11,640 bases of DNA. Origin: Planctomycetaceae bacterium (lineage in GTDB: Bacteria; Planctomycetota; Planctomycetia; Pirellulales; Thermoguttaceae). The notes under the pieces are model-generated. The model was not told the origin of the DNA. It searched no databases and saw nothing but the letters and a program-made list of their open reading frames with translations. Each line of letters begins with the position of its first letter. The first letter of the stretch is position 1. The stretch lies in the NCBI GenBank assembly GCA_031287585.1, contig JAITST010000191.1, positions 1 through 11,640 of the forward strand, written 5' to 3'. Both the position numbers and the translations under genes were made by a program. Positions 1 through 6,941 of this stretch are shown here, one piece after another.

Positions 1-851
1 TACAAGCCGCGAACTTTATCCGCGTAATCTTTGCCGCGAACGTAGTATAAAGTTTTCAGTGAACTGTCTGAACGTACTAAACCGGTCGGCGTTGCAATCC
101 AGATTTTGTTATCGCTTGCTACGATAACATGATTGATTTGGTTTGTAGGCAAACCGTCGCCCTCCGGTACCAACGGAACCGGACTGCAATTGTTCACGCC
201 AAAACGTTCGGGTGCGGTTATGTTTTTTGAATGTTTGTAGTTGCCGCCGCTACGGTTGAAAACCGCGAGACCGTGACATTGCGTACCGACGATTAACGTT
301 CCGTCTTTCTTGAACGCGAGCGATGACGCTTGGTCTTCGAGCAAGCCGTCTTCACGAGTAAAATGTTCCCATTCATCGGCGTTGATTTTGTAACGAGTAA
401 TACCAGCGGAAGTCGCAATCCAAACATCGCCGTCGGTCGGACAAATCTGAATATCGAAAACACGTTCACCGATTGGTCCGTCAACAACATCATAATTTTT
501 CCAACGTTCACCATTGAAAACCGAAACTCCAGTATTAAGGTGTCCAACCCACAACCGACCGACTTTGTCGATAGCAAGAGCATAAGCGTTATCGTCGCCG
601 AGACCATCTTTACGTGTGAACTGTTTTGAGTTACCGGCGCTGTCATAATGATAAACGCCATAATCTTCGGTACCAACAAACACACCGCCGTCACCATCGG
701 AAATCATCATCGTTATAAACGATGCCTTGATGTTGAGACGAGCAACTTGCTCAGTCTGATTTTCGTCAGACGGCTCCGAATTAGCATCCCGTTCCGCACA
801 AAGAAAAACGGAAACAATAGACAATATCAAAACCAACAAACGGTAAGCCAT
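1..851 (-). CDS. Secreted beta-propeller protein (two-component regulator propeller repeats), C-terminus outside the window
   Basis: The frame is open from ATG at 851 to the window edge, giving 283 codons without a stop, so the gene is cut at its 3' end. An AAAGGAG ribosome site at 859-865 lies 7 bases before the ATG. Residues 1-19 form a Sec-type signal peptide (MAYRLL, then a hydrophobic core). Five blade-like repeats follow, near residues 57-69, 99-112, 142-154, 186-198 and 249-260, each of the form (L/V)W(V/I)(G/A)T..G(V/I).(V/R)(F/Y). Two have the DGL turn that precedes a blade (KDGLGDD, EDGLLED). This is the pattern of the propeller seen in sensor domains of hybrid two-component systems. 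In this family the propeller can stand alone as a secreted protein or precede a membrane span and kinase; the missing end decides which. The partner or ligand cannot be told. Confidence 0.85.
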   Translation of the reverse strand, partial: MAYRLLVLILSIVSVFLCAERDANSEPSDENQTEQVARLNIKASFITMMISDGDGGVFVGTEDYGVYHYDSAGNSKQFTRKDGLGDDNAYALAIDKVGRLWVGHLNTGVSVFNGERWKNYDVVDGPIGERVFDIQICPTDGDVWIATSAGITRYKINADEWEHFTREDGLLEDQASSLAFKKDGTLIVGTQCHGLAVFNRSGGNYKHSKNITAPERFGVNNCSPVPLVPEGDGLPTNQINHVIVASDNKIWIATPTGLVRSDSSLKTLYYVRGKDYADKVRGL

Positions 852-977
852 AGTCAAACTCCTTTGCGGTAAAGTTTATTGTTCGATAGAACGGCACGGT
901 TGTAGTATGTTTTTTGAAGTGTGTAAAGCGGTTCAAAAATTTTCTGCACAAAACAATTGATTGTCAGCACGTGACAG

Positions 978-999
978 CGAGTTACGAAATCGTAACTCG
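978..999. repeat. Perfect inverted repeat, 9-bp stem with tetraloop
   Basis: CGAGTTACG (978-986) pairs with CGTAACTCG (991-999) around AAAT. Neither side carries a clear T-run, so a terminator role is uncertain. A protein-binding dyad or an RNA hairpin in the leader of the propeller gene are alternatives. Confidence 0.5.
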
Positions 1000-1042
1000 T
1001 ATTGGATATTTAATTTCACCTAAACTTCGCAACTCACTTAAA

Positions 1043-1074
1043 CACAAGCAGTATTTACTCAAATACTGCTTGTG
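1043..1074. repeat. Perfect 14-bp inverted repeat with 4-base loop
   Basis: CACAAGCAGTATTT (1043-1056) is exactly complementary to AAATACTGCTTGTG (1061-1074), loop ACTC. The stem is AT-rich. On the plus strand ATAATATTTTT follows shortly; on the minus strand TTTAAG follows directly. It could end transcription from the oxidoreductase gene or serve as an operator; the sequence does not decide. Confidence 0.6.
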
Positions 1075-1159
1075 ATAATATTTTTACCTACGGGGTAGGA
1101 TTCTTTGTCAACATCTATTAGGTGGTAACGCAATTTTTAACTGTTATCAGTATAAGAGC

Positions 1160-1189
1160 CGTTGCCGCCAGTTTTAACTGACGGCAACG
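1160..1189 (-). terminator. Hairpin terminator candidate of the oxidoreductase gene
   Basis: The hairpin lies 25 bases after the stop codon at 1215. On the minus strand CGTTGCCG-T-CAGTT pairs with AACTG-G-CGGCAACG. The one non-Watson-Crick position is a U-G wobble on this strand and would be a C-A mismatch on the other, so the RNA is minus-strand. No T-run follows, so it may act as a 3' protecting stem as much as a terminator. Confidence 0.55.
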
Positions 1190-1214
1190 ACCAAAACTGT
1201 CAACCCGCAAAAAA

Positions 1215-2648
1215 TTACACGAACGGATTATACTGCCCTTGAACCGCAACGGTACTCTCATAGAAGCCGTTATCGTCCGCTTTAACCGGCGGTAACTGGT
1301 CCCAATTTGTGATTTCCTGTTCAGGAGAATATATCCTGCCTTTTTCTACCAAGTCGTCCCACTTAACAACTTTGCCGGAAAACGCCGCTTCGCGTCCGAG
1401 TACCGCACACATCGTTGCCTGCGCACCGTGCCAACCGTCGTGATACGGTTTGTCGTTACGAATCGCGTCAACGTGTTTATCGTGTTCCCACTGGAACGGT
1501 CCTTTGACTGCCTTTTCTTTGTTGTCCCAAAGACGTTCTTTCTTTCCGTCACGCAACCAACCCGGTGCTCCGTAACCGTTTGTACCAACAACGTACTCAC
1601 TAACCTGATCCCAGGTGTTCGCGATATGACGGCACTGGCTAAACATCTTTGAACCATCAGCGTATGTGAACTCGACGGAGAAATGATCCCACGCTTGTCC
1701 GTGACGGAAAAAGGCTTTCTTATTCTTCTGATACCACTCGTCCCACGCCTTACGGTCGTTGGTGAACGACGGTGCTTCCGCCATTAACTTCTCAGGTCCG
1801 GCTTTGAATGTGCGCCCGCCTTGTGCGTTCGCTTCAATAGGATGAGCCATACGGTCGCCCTTGCTGTGAAGCCAGTTGCCCACGTCAAGATTGTGAACGT
1901 GTTGTTCGCAAATGTTGTCACCGCACAACCAAACGAAATGATACCAGTTGTTCACTTGGAAATCTAATTCGCTCTGTCCCGCGCCGCGTTGCCGACACCA
2001 AATTCCGCCGCCATTCCAATAAACACGTGTGTATTGAACGTCGCCGATTGCGCCGCTGTGAACCTTTTCTGCCCAATTTTTGTAATGCGGCTCAACACGG
2101 CGTTGCAAGCCAACACAAATTTTCAGATTCTTCTCTTCCGCAACTTTGTTCGCAGCCATAACAATTCTGTAACCGGCTACGTCTGTAAATAGCGGCTTCT
2201 CCATGAAGACGTGCATACCTTTCTCGACAGCGTAACGATAATGGTACGGACGGAAACCGGGAGGTGTCGCGGTTACGACTTCATCACCGGGCGAAAGGCA
2301 GTCAATCGCTTTTTTATATGCGTCAAGCCCGACAAAAATACGGTCATCCGGAAGGTCAACTTTACCTTTGAACTTTTCTTCGCGCAACATATTAGCCGCG
2401 CCCTTTGTTCGTCCTTCATACGCATCAGCAATAGCGACAACCATAACGTTGTCTCCGACTTGCAGACGGTCTTGAATTGCACCGTTAGCACGACCGCCGC
2501 ACCCGACCAGTGCGATTTTGATTACGTCGCTGCCAGCAGCGTGAGCCGAACGTGCGATACCGAGATTGGCAGCCGCCGCAACGCCAGCGGTAATAGCCCC
2601 CGACGTTTTAAGAAAGTTACGCCGCGAAGTTTGTTTTGTGTCACTCAT
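1215..2648 (-). CDS. Gfo/Idh/MocA family oxidoreductase with Tat signal peptide
   Basis: The 477-residue protein is an NAD(P)-dependent oxidoreductase, probably acting on a sugar or polyol outside the cytoplasm. Residues 8-14 (SRRNFLK) form a twin-arginine motif, followed by an Ala-rich hydrophobic stretch and an AHA cleavage site near residue 37. A Rossmann fold starts at 42 with IALVGCGGR (nucleotide loop near 48-53). The EKP motif that binds the nicotinamide is at 150-152. The segment EQHVHNLDVGNW (about 248-259) matches the conserved active-site histidine region of the planctomycete branch. GGAG at 2656-2659 lies 7 bases from the ATG at 2648 and only 4 from the ATG at 2651, so 2648 is preferred. 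The frame stays open to 2864, but that extension would bury the Tat signal and is rejected. The gene is single, divergent from the DUF1598-like gene. The substrate cannot be read from the sequence. Confidence 0.93.
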   Translation of the reverse strand: MSDTKQTSRRNFLKTSGAITAGVAAAANLGIARSAHAAGSDVIKIALVGCGGRANGAIQDRLQVGDNVMVVAIADAYEGRTKGAANMLREEKFKGKVDLPDDRIFVGLDAYKKAIDCLSPGDEVVTATPPGFRPYHYRYAVEKGMHVFMEKPLFTDVAGYRIVMAANKVAEEKNLKICVGLQRRVEPHYKNWAEKVHSGAIGDVQYTRVYWNGGGIWCRQRGAGQSELDFQVNNWYHFVWLCGDNICEQHVHNLDVGNWLHSKGDRMAHPIEANAQGGRTFKAGPEKLMAEAPSFTNDRKAWDEWYQKNKKAFFRHGQAWDHFSVEFTYADGSKMFSQCRHIANTWDQVSEYVVGTNGYGAPGWLRDGKKERLWDNKEKAVKGPFQWEHDKHVDAIRNDKPYHDGWHGAQATMCAVLGREAAFSGKVVKWDDLVEKGRIYSPEQEITNWDQLPPVKADDNGFYESTVAVQGQYNPFV

Positions 2649-2674
2649 CATTAGTCTCCAATAGGTTGGATGTG

Positions 2675-2712
2675 AAAAAAAACGGCTCGGCGTGTAACGC
2701 CGATAACAACCG
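2675..2712 (-). terminator. Leader hairpin plus T8, attenuator-like
   Basis: On the minus strand CGGTT (2712-2708) can pair with AGCCG (2687-2683). Inside it CGGCG pairs with CGCCG (2702-2698 and 2692-2688) around TTACA, leaving GTTAT as a bulge. Eight T follow at once (A-run 2675-2682 on the plus strand). It lies between the promoter candidate and the start codon, a few bases after the expected transcript start. It may be an attenuator or a 5' stabilising stem. Confidence 0.5.
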
Positions 2713-2721
2713 TACAGAGAG

Positions 2722-2750
2722 AGTATAAACTGTTGCGAAGAGAATAACAA
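2722..2750 (-). promoter_or_regulatory. Sigma70-type promoter candidate for the oxidoreductase gene
   Basis: Minus strand: TTGTTA (2750-2745), spacer of exactly 17 bases, TATACT (2727-2722). The -10 box matches consensus at 5 of 6 positions and the -35 box at 4 of 6. Transcription would start near 2715, about 67 bases before the ATG. Confidence 0.55.
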
Positions 2751-2883
2751 GTAGGGGAAACACCTTGTTAAAATAATTTTGTTGCGCACGAAGACGCAGG
2801 ATATACGAGAAAAAAATATAAATGCTAAAATACTGGCATCATAAACTTTCCCGACTTTTTCCAAAAAACATTTTCTATTCGTC

Positions 2884-2912
2884 TTGCGTTATTTCAAATA
2901 AATCGTTATACT
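2884..2912 (+). promoter_or_regulatory. Sigma70-type promoter candidate for the DUF1598-like gene
   Basis: Plus strand: TTGCGT (2884-2889), 17-base spacer, TATACT (2907-2912). The -10 box is strong and the -35 box only half-matching. The leader would be about 95 bases. This promoter lies inside the in-frame extension that starts at 2822, which argues against using that upstream start. Confidence 0.5.
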
Positions 2913-3013
2913 CACACCAACGTCACGGTCGGATGACGGTTTGTTTTGTTTGTTGTAAACCGGCAAACTATGTTTGTTGCGGTATAACCTTTTGCGGCTA
3001 CGGAGTTTTTCAG

Positions 3014-4393
3014 ATGAAAAAAACTATTACTGTTACCTTGTCCCTTTTTATTACTTTCCTTGCGGCGTTCATTGCCGTATCAACTTGCGGCGTTGTTTTC
3101 TCGCAGGATGACGACACTTCTTACAGCGGAGGCGGTATCAGGATTGATGCTCGCGGTGATGTGCAGCGAGTGTTGACTACCGATGTTACCGGACGGATTA
3201 ATTTACGCCGTCAGGACGCGGCTATTCGTGCTTCGGTTGCGGGTTTACCGCAGCAACTGCGAACAAAACGCGATATCTCGATTTCGCTTAACCGTCTTGA
3301 GAAAGCGGTTATCGCGAACAACGGTGTACCGAGTGACGAGATGCGGAACCTGGCTGGTTTGATACGTCCTCAGTATGTTTTCTACTATCCTGATTCGCAA
3401 GACATTGTTATATCGGGACCTGCCGAGCCGTGGTATCGCGGTGCCGAAGGAAATGTCGGCGCAATTTCGCGTCAGCCGACATGCCAACTCGAAGACTTAG
3501 TTGTTGCGTTACGAGCGTTCGGTGCAGACGGAAAAGTGACTTCGATTGTCGGTTGTTCGATTGACCCGACGCAAGACGGACTTGCGCGGATGCAGGAATT
3601 TCTGAACGGATTCGGTACTGTCAACACAGCAGGACCGCGTGCGTTGCGTGACGGAATCATAAACAGTTTGGGTAATCAAACGATTCGTGTTGACGGAATA
3701 TCGCCGAAGACGCATGCCGCTCAAACGATGATTTACGCTGACTTGCGTATGAAACTCATCGGGTTCGGACTTGAGCCTTCGCCGGTTCCGATGACAACTT
3801 TTGTGGCCGCGTCGAGTGCGCGGAGTATTGGTAACTCGCTTATACGTTGGTACTTTGTGCCGAACTACGATGTAGTGTTATTGACAGAAGACCGGCTTGG
3901 AATGGAGATTGTCGGCAGCGGAGTAAAGTTAGTTGACGAGGCGGAAGCGGTATCGGTTACGGGCGAACGTGTGATTAAGAGCGAGTCAACGAACCGTGCG
4001 AGCCGTCAATACACCGAAAGTTTCTCACGGAAGTATAGTGAGATAGCGAAACACGCACCGGTTTACTCGCAACTGCGCAACTTCACTGATATGCTGATTA
4101 TCGCGGCACATATTCAGAAGGAAGAGATGTATTTGAAGGCGGACTGGAAGATGGAGTTTTTCGGTGACGAGAAGAAGTTCGCGGTAGAAAAGTATAGCGA
4201 GCCAAAGACGGTAGCCCCGATTGTCAACATTGTGCAAAAGGGAAACAGTTACTTAGCACCAACTGGCGGAATACAAATCGAACCGACAGAAGCACTGTCG
4301 GACAAACGTACCCGATACGAAAAGAAAAGCGAAGTAACAAACGCCCGCCGCACAGCAACGGTAGAATTACCGGAAGGGCAATGGTGGTGGTAA
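3014..4393 (+). CDS. Secreted DUF1598-like protein
   Basis: The protein has 459 residues from ATG 3014, which has GGAG (3002-3005) 8 bases upstream. Residues 1-30 form a Sec signal peptide (MKK, hydrophobic 7-25, likely cut after VFS at 28-30). The mature part matches my memory of DUF1598, a planctomycete family of unknown function. The recognisable blocks are a conserved Arg-x-Ile-Ser-x-x-Leu-x-x-Leu element (86-96), YVFYYPDSQDIVISGPAEPW (121-140), LEDLVVALRAFG (159-170), WYFVPNYDVVLLTEDRLGME (279-298) and a helical block around 331-370. The C-terminus is Lys/Glu-rich and ends in WWW. The open frame reaches back to 2822, but that start would put the signal peptide 64 residues inside and overlaps the promoter. 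There is no cytoplasmic partner in the neighbourhood; the gene stands alone, divergent from the oxidoreductase gene. No reaction can be assigned. Confidence 0.85.
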   Translation: MKKTITVTLSLFITFLAAFIAVSTCGVVFSQDDDTSYSGGGIRIDARGDVQRVLTTDVTGRINLRRQDAAIRASVAGLPQQLRTKRDISISLNRLEKAVIANNGVPSDEMRNLAGLIRPQYVFYYPDSQDIVISGPAEPWYRGAEGNVGAISRQPTCQLEDLVVALRAFGADGKVTSIVGCSIDPTQDGLARMQEFLNGFGTVNTAGPRALRDGIINSLGNQTIRVDGISPKTHAAQTMIYADLRMKLIGFGLEPSPVPMTTFVAASSARSIGNSLIRWYFVPNYDVVLLTEDRLGMEIVGSGVKLVDEAEAVSVTGERVIKSESTNRASRQYTESFSRKYSEIAKHAPVYSQLRNFTDMLIIAAHIQKEEMYLKADWKMEFFGDEKKFAVEKYSEPKTVAPIVNIVQKGNSYLAPTGGIQIEPTEALSDKRTRYEKKSEVTNARRTATVELPEGQWWW

Positions 4394-4397
4394 GCGA

Positions 4398-4445
4398 GGC
4401 GATGAATAACCGTAGGGACGAAATGTCGGTTAAACGTTCATCGCC
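4398..4445 (+). terminator. Large hairpin after the DUF1598-like gene
   Basis: GGCGATGAA (4398-4406) pairs with TTCATCGCC (4437-4445). Inside it AACCG (4408-4412) pairs with CGGTT (4427-4431). It starts 5 bases after the TAA stop. No T-run follows, so rho-independent action is doubtful. It may serve both converging genes. Confidence 0.4.
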
Positions 4446-4466
4446 GATATTCCGTTACTACGGGAC

Positions 4467-4511
4467 TATGACCAGCCGTCTTCTAAAACCACTTTCAATG
4501 GGTTGGTCATA
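4467..4511 (+). terminator. Long-stem hairpin between convergent genes
   Basis: TATGACCAGCC (4467-4477) pairs with GGTTGGTCATA (4501-4511). The one G-U wobble exists only in plus-strand RNA, so it would end rightward transcription. It also lies directly downstream of the hydrolase stop codon (4518) on the other strand. The 23-base loop and the lack of a T-run weaken the call. Confidence 0.4.
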
Positions 4512-4517
4512 AGCCGC

Positions 4518-5624
4518 CTACTTGCCTTCGACAACTTCATTTGTAATTTGCTCGTCGATTCCGTCTAGTTCACCTTTTTTCGGTAGCGTACTAAAAATTG
4601 TTTCCCAATGTTCCTCTGGAAGCGATTCAGTAGAAATTGAATAACCGAACCTGACATCGCCATTTCCGATAGTCGATAAAAACCACTTAGCGGCGTACAT
4701 GTGGTCTTCGATAGTCGTAAATACCGCCGATTTTGATATATCCCACCACGCTGGCGGCTCACCTTTTTTTTCCTGAACGAAAAATGTTCTATGTCCGTAG
4801 ATTTTATTTGTCCCCGCCCACTTTGACGACGCATACATATCAATAAATTGAGCGGCATTTTTATCCCAGCCGCTTCCCCAAACATTGTCTCCGCCCAAAT
4901 GTACCGCACGTGTCGAAGGGTCAAGAACAGTAATACGTTTTATTTTGCCCGCTTGCTTCATTCCAATCATTCCCGCGATGTGTGAACCATGACTGAATCC
5001 GATTATGTGCGTTTGCGAAGGGTTAAGATGAAGTCCCGATTCGTCGAACAAATAATCATTCGACACATTCACAACTTCGGGTATCTTATTTGCCGTCTCA
5101 ACCGGCATCAAAAATATATCAATATGTTTTTTATCGATTTTCAAGCCCGTTTGTTCCTCGATAAATTTTTGCCAATCGCTTGAATCGTTTGCTTTCGGCG
5201 GTGTTTGGACGGACGACCAATCAACACCGATGATATTTGTGTTTGGTTCCGACTTTCGGATGCGGCGCGCCAACTCTTTAATCCAATTTGTATCGGTGTG
5301 TCCGCCCATTCCGTGAATAAACACAACGGTAGGCAGGGTGTTATCGAATCGGGGGTCTTTTGATTCGCTGAACTTTTCAAACTTGCCATCGCGGAAGTAT
5401 TTGAGAAAGACAGCACCGTGAGAGATTTTTTCGACAACAGCAGGCGAAAGCGGGATTTCTCTTGGGGGCGGTGGAGGCGAGTCTCCGGTTGGCGCAAAAA
5501 TAAAATAAATCGCAGTGCCAATAATAACCAGAACGAACAGAGAGAAAACCATCCTTTCGGTCGAGGTGAAGCCTCGTTTTTCGACAGGTTCTTCAAACCG
5601 ATTATTGTCATTCGGATTACTCAT
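4518..5624 (-). CDS. Membrane-anchored alpha/beta hydrolase, pancreatic-lipase type
   Basis: This 368-residue protein is a predicted serine lipase or esterase tethered to the membrane. One span lies at 25-44 (MVFSLFVLVIIG...), followed by a PPPPP linker (50-54). The hydrolase domain runs from about 97 to 320. FIHGMGG (102-108) holds the oxyanion turn. GFSHG (209-213) is the nucleophile elbow with Ser211. LDPS (234-237) gives Asp235 and EDHMYAAKWF (306-315) gives His308. The Asp directly after a strand in a hxLDPS context and the His ahead of an aromatic helix follow the pancreatic lipase and lipoprotein lipase order rather than the classical bacterial one. The ATG at 5624 has no strong ribosome site; it starts 9 bases after the stop of the readthrough frame of the upstream gene, so coupling is possible. 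It is the last gene of the six-gene run and a candidate effector. Substrate and topology are inferred. Confidence 0.85.
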   Translation of the reverse strand: MSNPNDNNRFEEPVEKRGFTSTERMVFSLFVLVIIGTAIYFIFAPTGDSPPPPPREIPLSPAVVEKISHGAVFLKYFRDGKFEKFSESKDPRFDNTLPTVVFIHGMGGHTDTNWIKELARRIRKSEPNTNIIGVDWSSVQTPPKANDSSDWQKFIEEQTGLKIDKKHIDIFLMPVETANKIPEVVNVSNDYLFDESGLHLNPSQTHIIGFSHGSHIAGMIGMKQAGKIKRITVLDPSTRAVHLGGDNVWGSGWDKNAAQFIDMYASSKWAGTNKIYGHRTFFVQEKKGEPPAWWDISKSAVFTTIEDHMYAAKWFLSTIGNGDVRFGYSISTESLPEEHWETIFSTLPKKGELDGIDEQITNEVVEGK

Positions 5625-5633
5625 CTTGTCATT

Positions 5634-5744
5634 TTATGGGTTCAGACGCAACGGCGGAGTGTACCGATACGGATAAATCGGATACACAGGGTACACCGGA
5701 TAGGGATAATAGTACACCCGAATCGGCGGCACTGGATTGGTCAG
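5634..5744 (-). other. In-frame Tyr/Pro-rich reading frame after UGA of the coiled-coil gene
   Basis: After the TGA at 5747-5745 the same frame runs on for 36 sense codons to TAA at 5636-5634. The tail has 11 Pro and 9 Tyr in alternating order (for example VYYYPYPVYP), a coding-like low-complexity pattern. The stop context is UGA followed by C, which is leaky in Escherichia coli. No ribosome site precedes a possible GTG start inside it, so a separate gene is unlikely. It may be a readthrough extension, a tail lost by a recent nonsense change, or the trace of a sequencing error. Confidence 0.5.
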
Positions 5745-6908
5745 TCAACGTGATTCGTTTTGTGTCGGGAGTCGTTGGTATGTTCCGTTATTCGGTTGTC
5801 CACCACTATTTCTGTTTTCCGGCAGAGCGTTTTCACCCTTGGGGGTCAGTTCATTGATTCGCTCCTCGATTTTTTCTTTTGCGTCGTTCAGATCACCGAC
5901 ATCGTCTATTTTCGTCAGCAATTTTCTGAACCGCGACGGGAATCGCTCGGCAATGCCATCCATTTCGCCCTTGAATTCTTTCTTTTGTTTCTCTTGCGCG
6001 GAAAGTGTTTTCTCATTCTCTTTGATTGCTGATATTTGCCGTTCAATCTCTCTCTCATTATTGCCCTTTGTTTTTTCTTGCTCGGCAATCTCTTTTTTCA
6101 GTTCGCTCAATTTAGAACCCGCATCCTCGACCAATTGCGATTCCAGATTATCAAGTGCGGCTTTTGCCGGACTCCACCACGCTTGCGGCTCGTTTTTGAC
6201 AAGTCCCCAACAACATACCACGCCAATTAGCAAACAGGCAGCGTGAGTGAAGACTTTCTGCAATACCGAAGGATTGCCCGTTTTTTGAGGCGGTTTGACC
6301 GTTGCGGGATTCGGTAACGCTTTACGTTCTCCATTGCCGGAAAGATAACGGTCAAGCGAGTCGCGTAATTTCTTCAAATTATCGCCTGTCATCAAACCGC
6401 CGTCGGCAACGAGTTTGAATCCCGCGTTTGCCGAAAAATCGTATTTCTTAATTTCGCCGATTAACGACGACCGGCTTGCCTCGTTGTTGCCGTTCTCAAA
6501 ACGGTCAGTAAAAGGTGTGCCGGTCATTTCGACGGACTTTCCCGATTTTATCTTTTCGACGAAACATTCAAGTGCCGCAGTGTCTGCTTCCCAATTATCG
6601 TTGCCAAAATTACGCACGCACGGGGTAAAGTCGGGAGCATAATTTCCCCACTTTTCTAATGCCCAAACCGCCAACGCTTTTGCTGTCGGTTCGGGACAAT
6701 CAGAGACTAGAACGCTAATAGAGATGCTGCGTCCCTGATAATCTTTCTCCGCTGTCGGTTCTGAAACGAGATAGACGGAAAATTGCCCGTTCGTTTGCCG
6801 CTCGGCAATGATACCGTTTCCATTGAGATAGTTCACAACTTGACGAGATTCTTGTGAACTCCACTTGTAGTCAACATTCTTGCCGCGTGTATAAATAGCG
6901 TATTGCAT
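5745..6908 (-). CDS. Single-span membrane protein with N-terminal globular domain and C-terminal coiled coil
   Basis: I do not recognise this 387-residue protein by family. Residues 1-120 look like a compact alpha/beta domain (starts MQYAIYTRGK, with KALAVWALEKW near 77-87). Residues 120-215 are polar, with a Pro-rich stretch at 199-213. One membrane span lies at about 219-237 (VFTHAACLLIGVVCCWGLV). Residues 250-355 are rich in Lys, Glu and Gln and read as a long coiled coil. The last 30 residues are Asn/Pro-rich. AGGA at 6916-6919 lies 7 bases before the ATG. The gene follows the small GTPase gene by 33 bases, so co-translation is likely. By position it could be an adaptor linking the GTPase to the membrane or to the lipase downstream; this is inference. 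The frame continues past its UGA stop with a Tyr/Pro-rich tail. Confidence 0.8.
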   Translation of the reverse strand: MQYAIYTRGKNVDYKWSSQESRQVVNYLNGNGIIAERQTNGQFSVYLVSEPTAEKDYQGRSISISVLVSDCPEPTAKALAVWALEKWGNYAPDFTPCVRNFGNDNWEADTAALECFVEKIKSGKSVEMTGTPFTDRFENGNNEASRSSLIGEIKKYDFSANAGFKLVADGGLMTGDNLKKLRDSLDRYLSGNGERKALPNPATVKPPQKTGNPSVLQKVFTHAACLLIGVVCCWGLVKNEPQAWWSPAKAALDNLESQLVEDAGSKLSELKKEIAEQEKTKGNNEREIERQISAIKENEKTLSAQEKQKKEFKGEMDGIAERFPSRFRKLLTKIDDVGDLNDAKEKIEERINELTPKGENALPENRNSGGQPNNGTYQRLPTQNESR

Positions 6909-6941
6909 CGGAATATCCTGTAAAATAGGGTGAAAAATGGA

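Larger units (their letters stand above)
852..1214. other. Intergenic region rich in inverted repeats
   Basis: No coding frame is supported here. The stretch lies downstream of the oxidoreductase gene and upstream of the propeller gene, both on the minus strand. It holds at least five inverted repeats: 962-976 (TGTCA/TGACA), 978-999, 1043-1074, 1087-1099 (CCTAC/GTAGG) and 1160-1189. I could not find a well-spaced promoter for the propeller gene; only its ribosome site is clear. Confidence 0.6.
2649..3013. other. Divergent control region between oxidoreductase and DUF1598-like gene
   Basis: No gene is supported here. The region holds a leftward promoter candidate (2722-2750), a hairpin with T-run just behind it (2675-2712), a rightward promoter candidate (2884-2912), and the two ribosome sites (2656-2659 leftward, 3002-3005 rightward). 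In-frame upstream extensions of both genes overlap each other here and are judged non-coding. Confidence 0.6.

Noticed and set aside
2649..2864. Upstream in-frame extension of the oxidoreductase (72 more codons).
   Set aside because: It would put the twin-arginine motif inside the protein, has no ribosome site, and crosses the promoter and hairpin.
2822..3013. Upstream in-frame extension of the DUF1598-like protein (64 more codons).
   Set aside because: It precedes a clear signal peptide and ribosome site and contains the best rightward promoter candidate.
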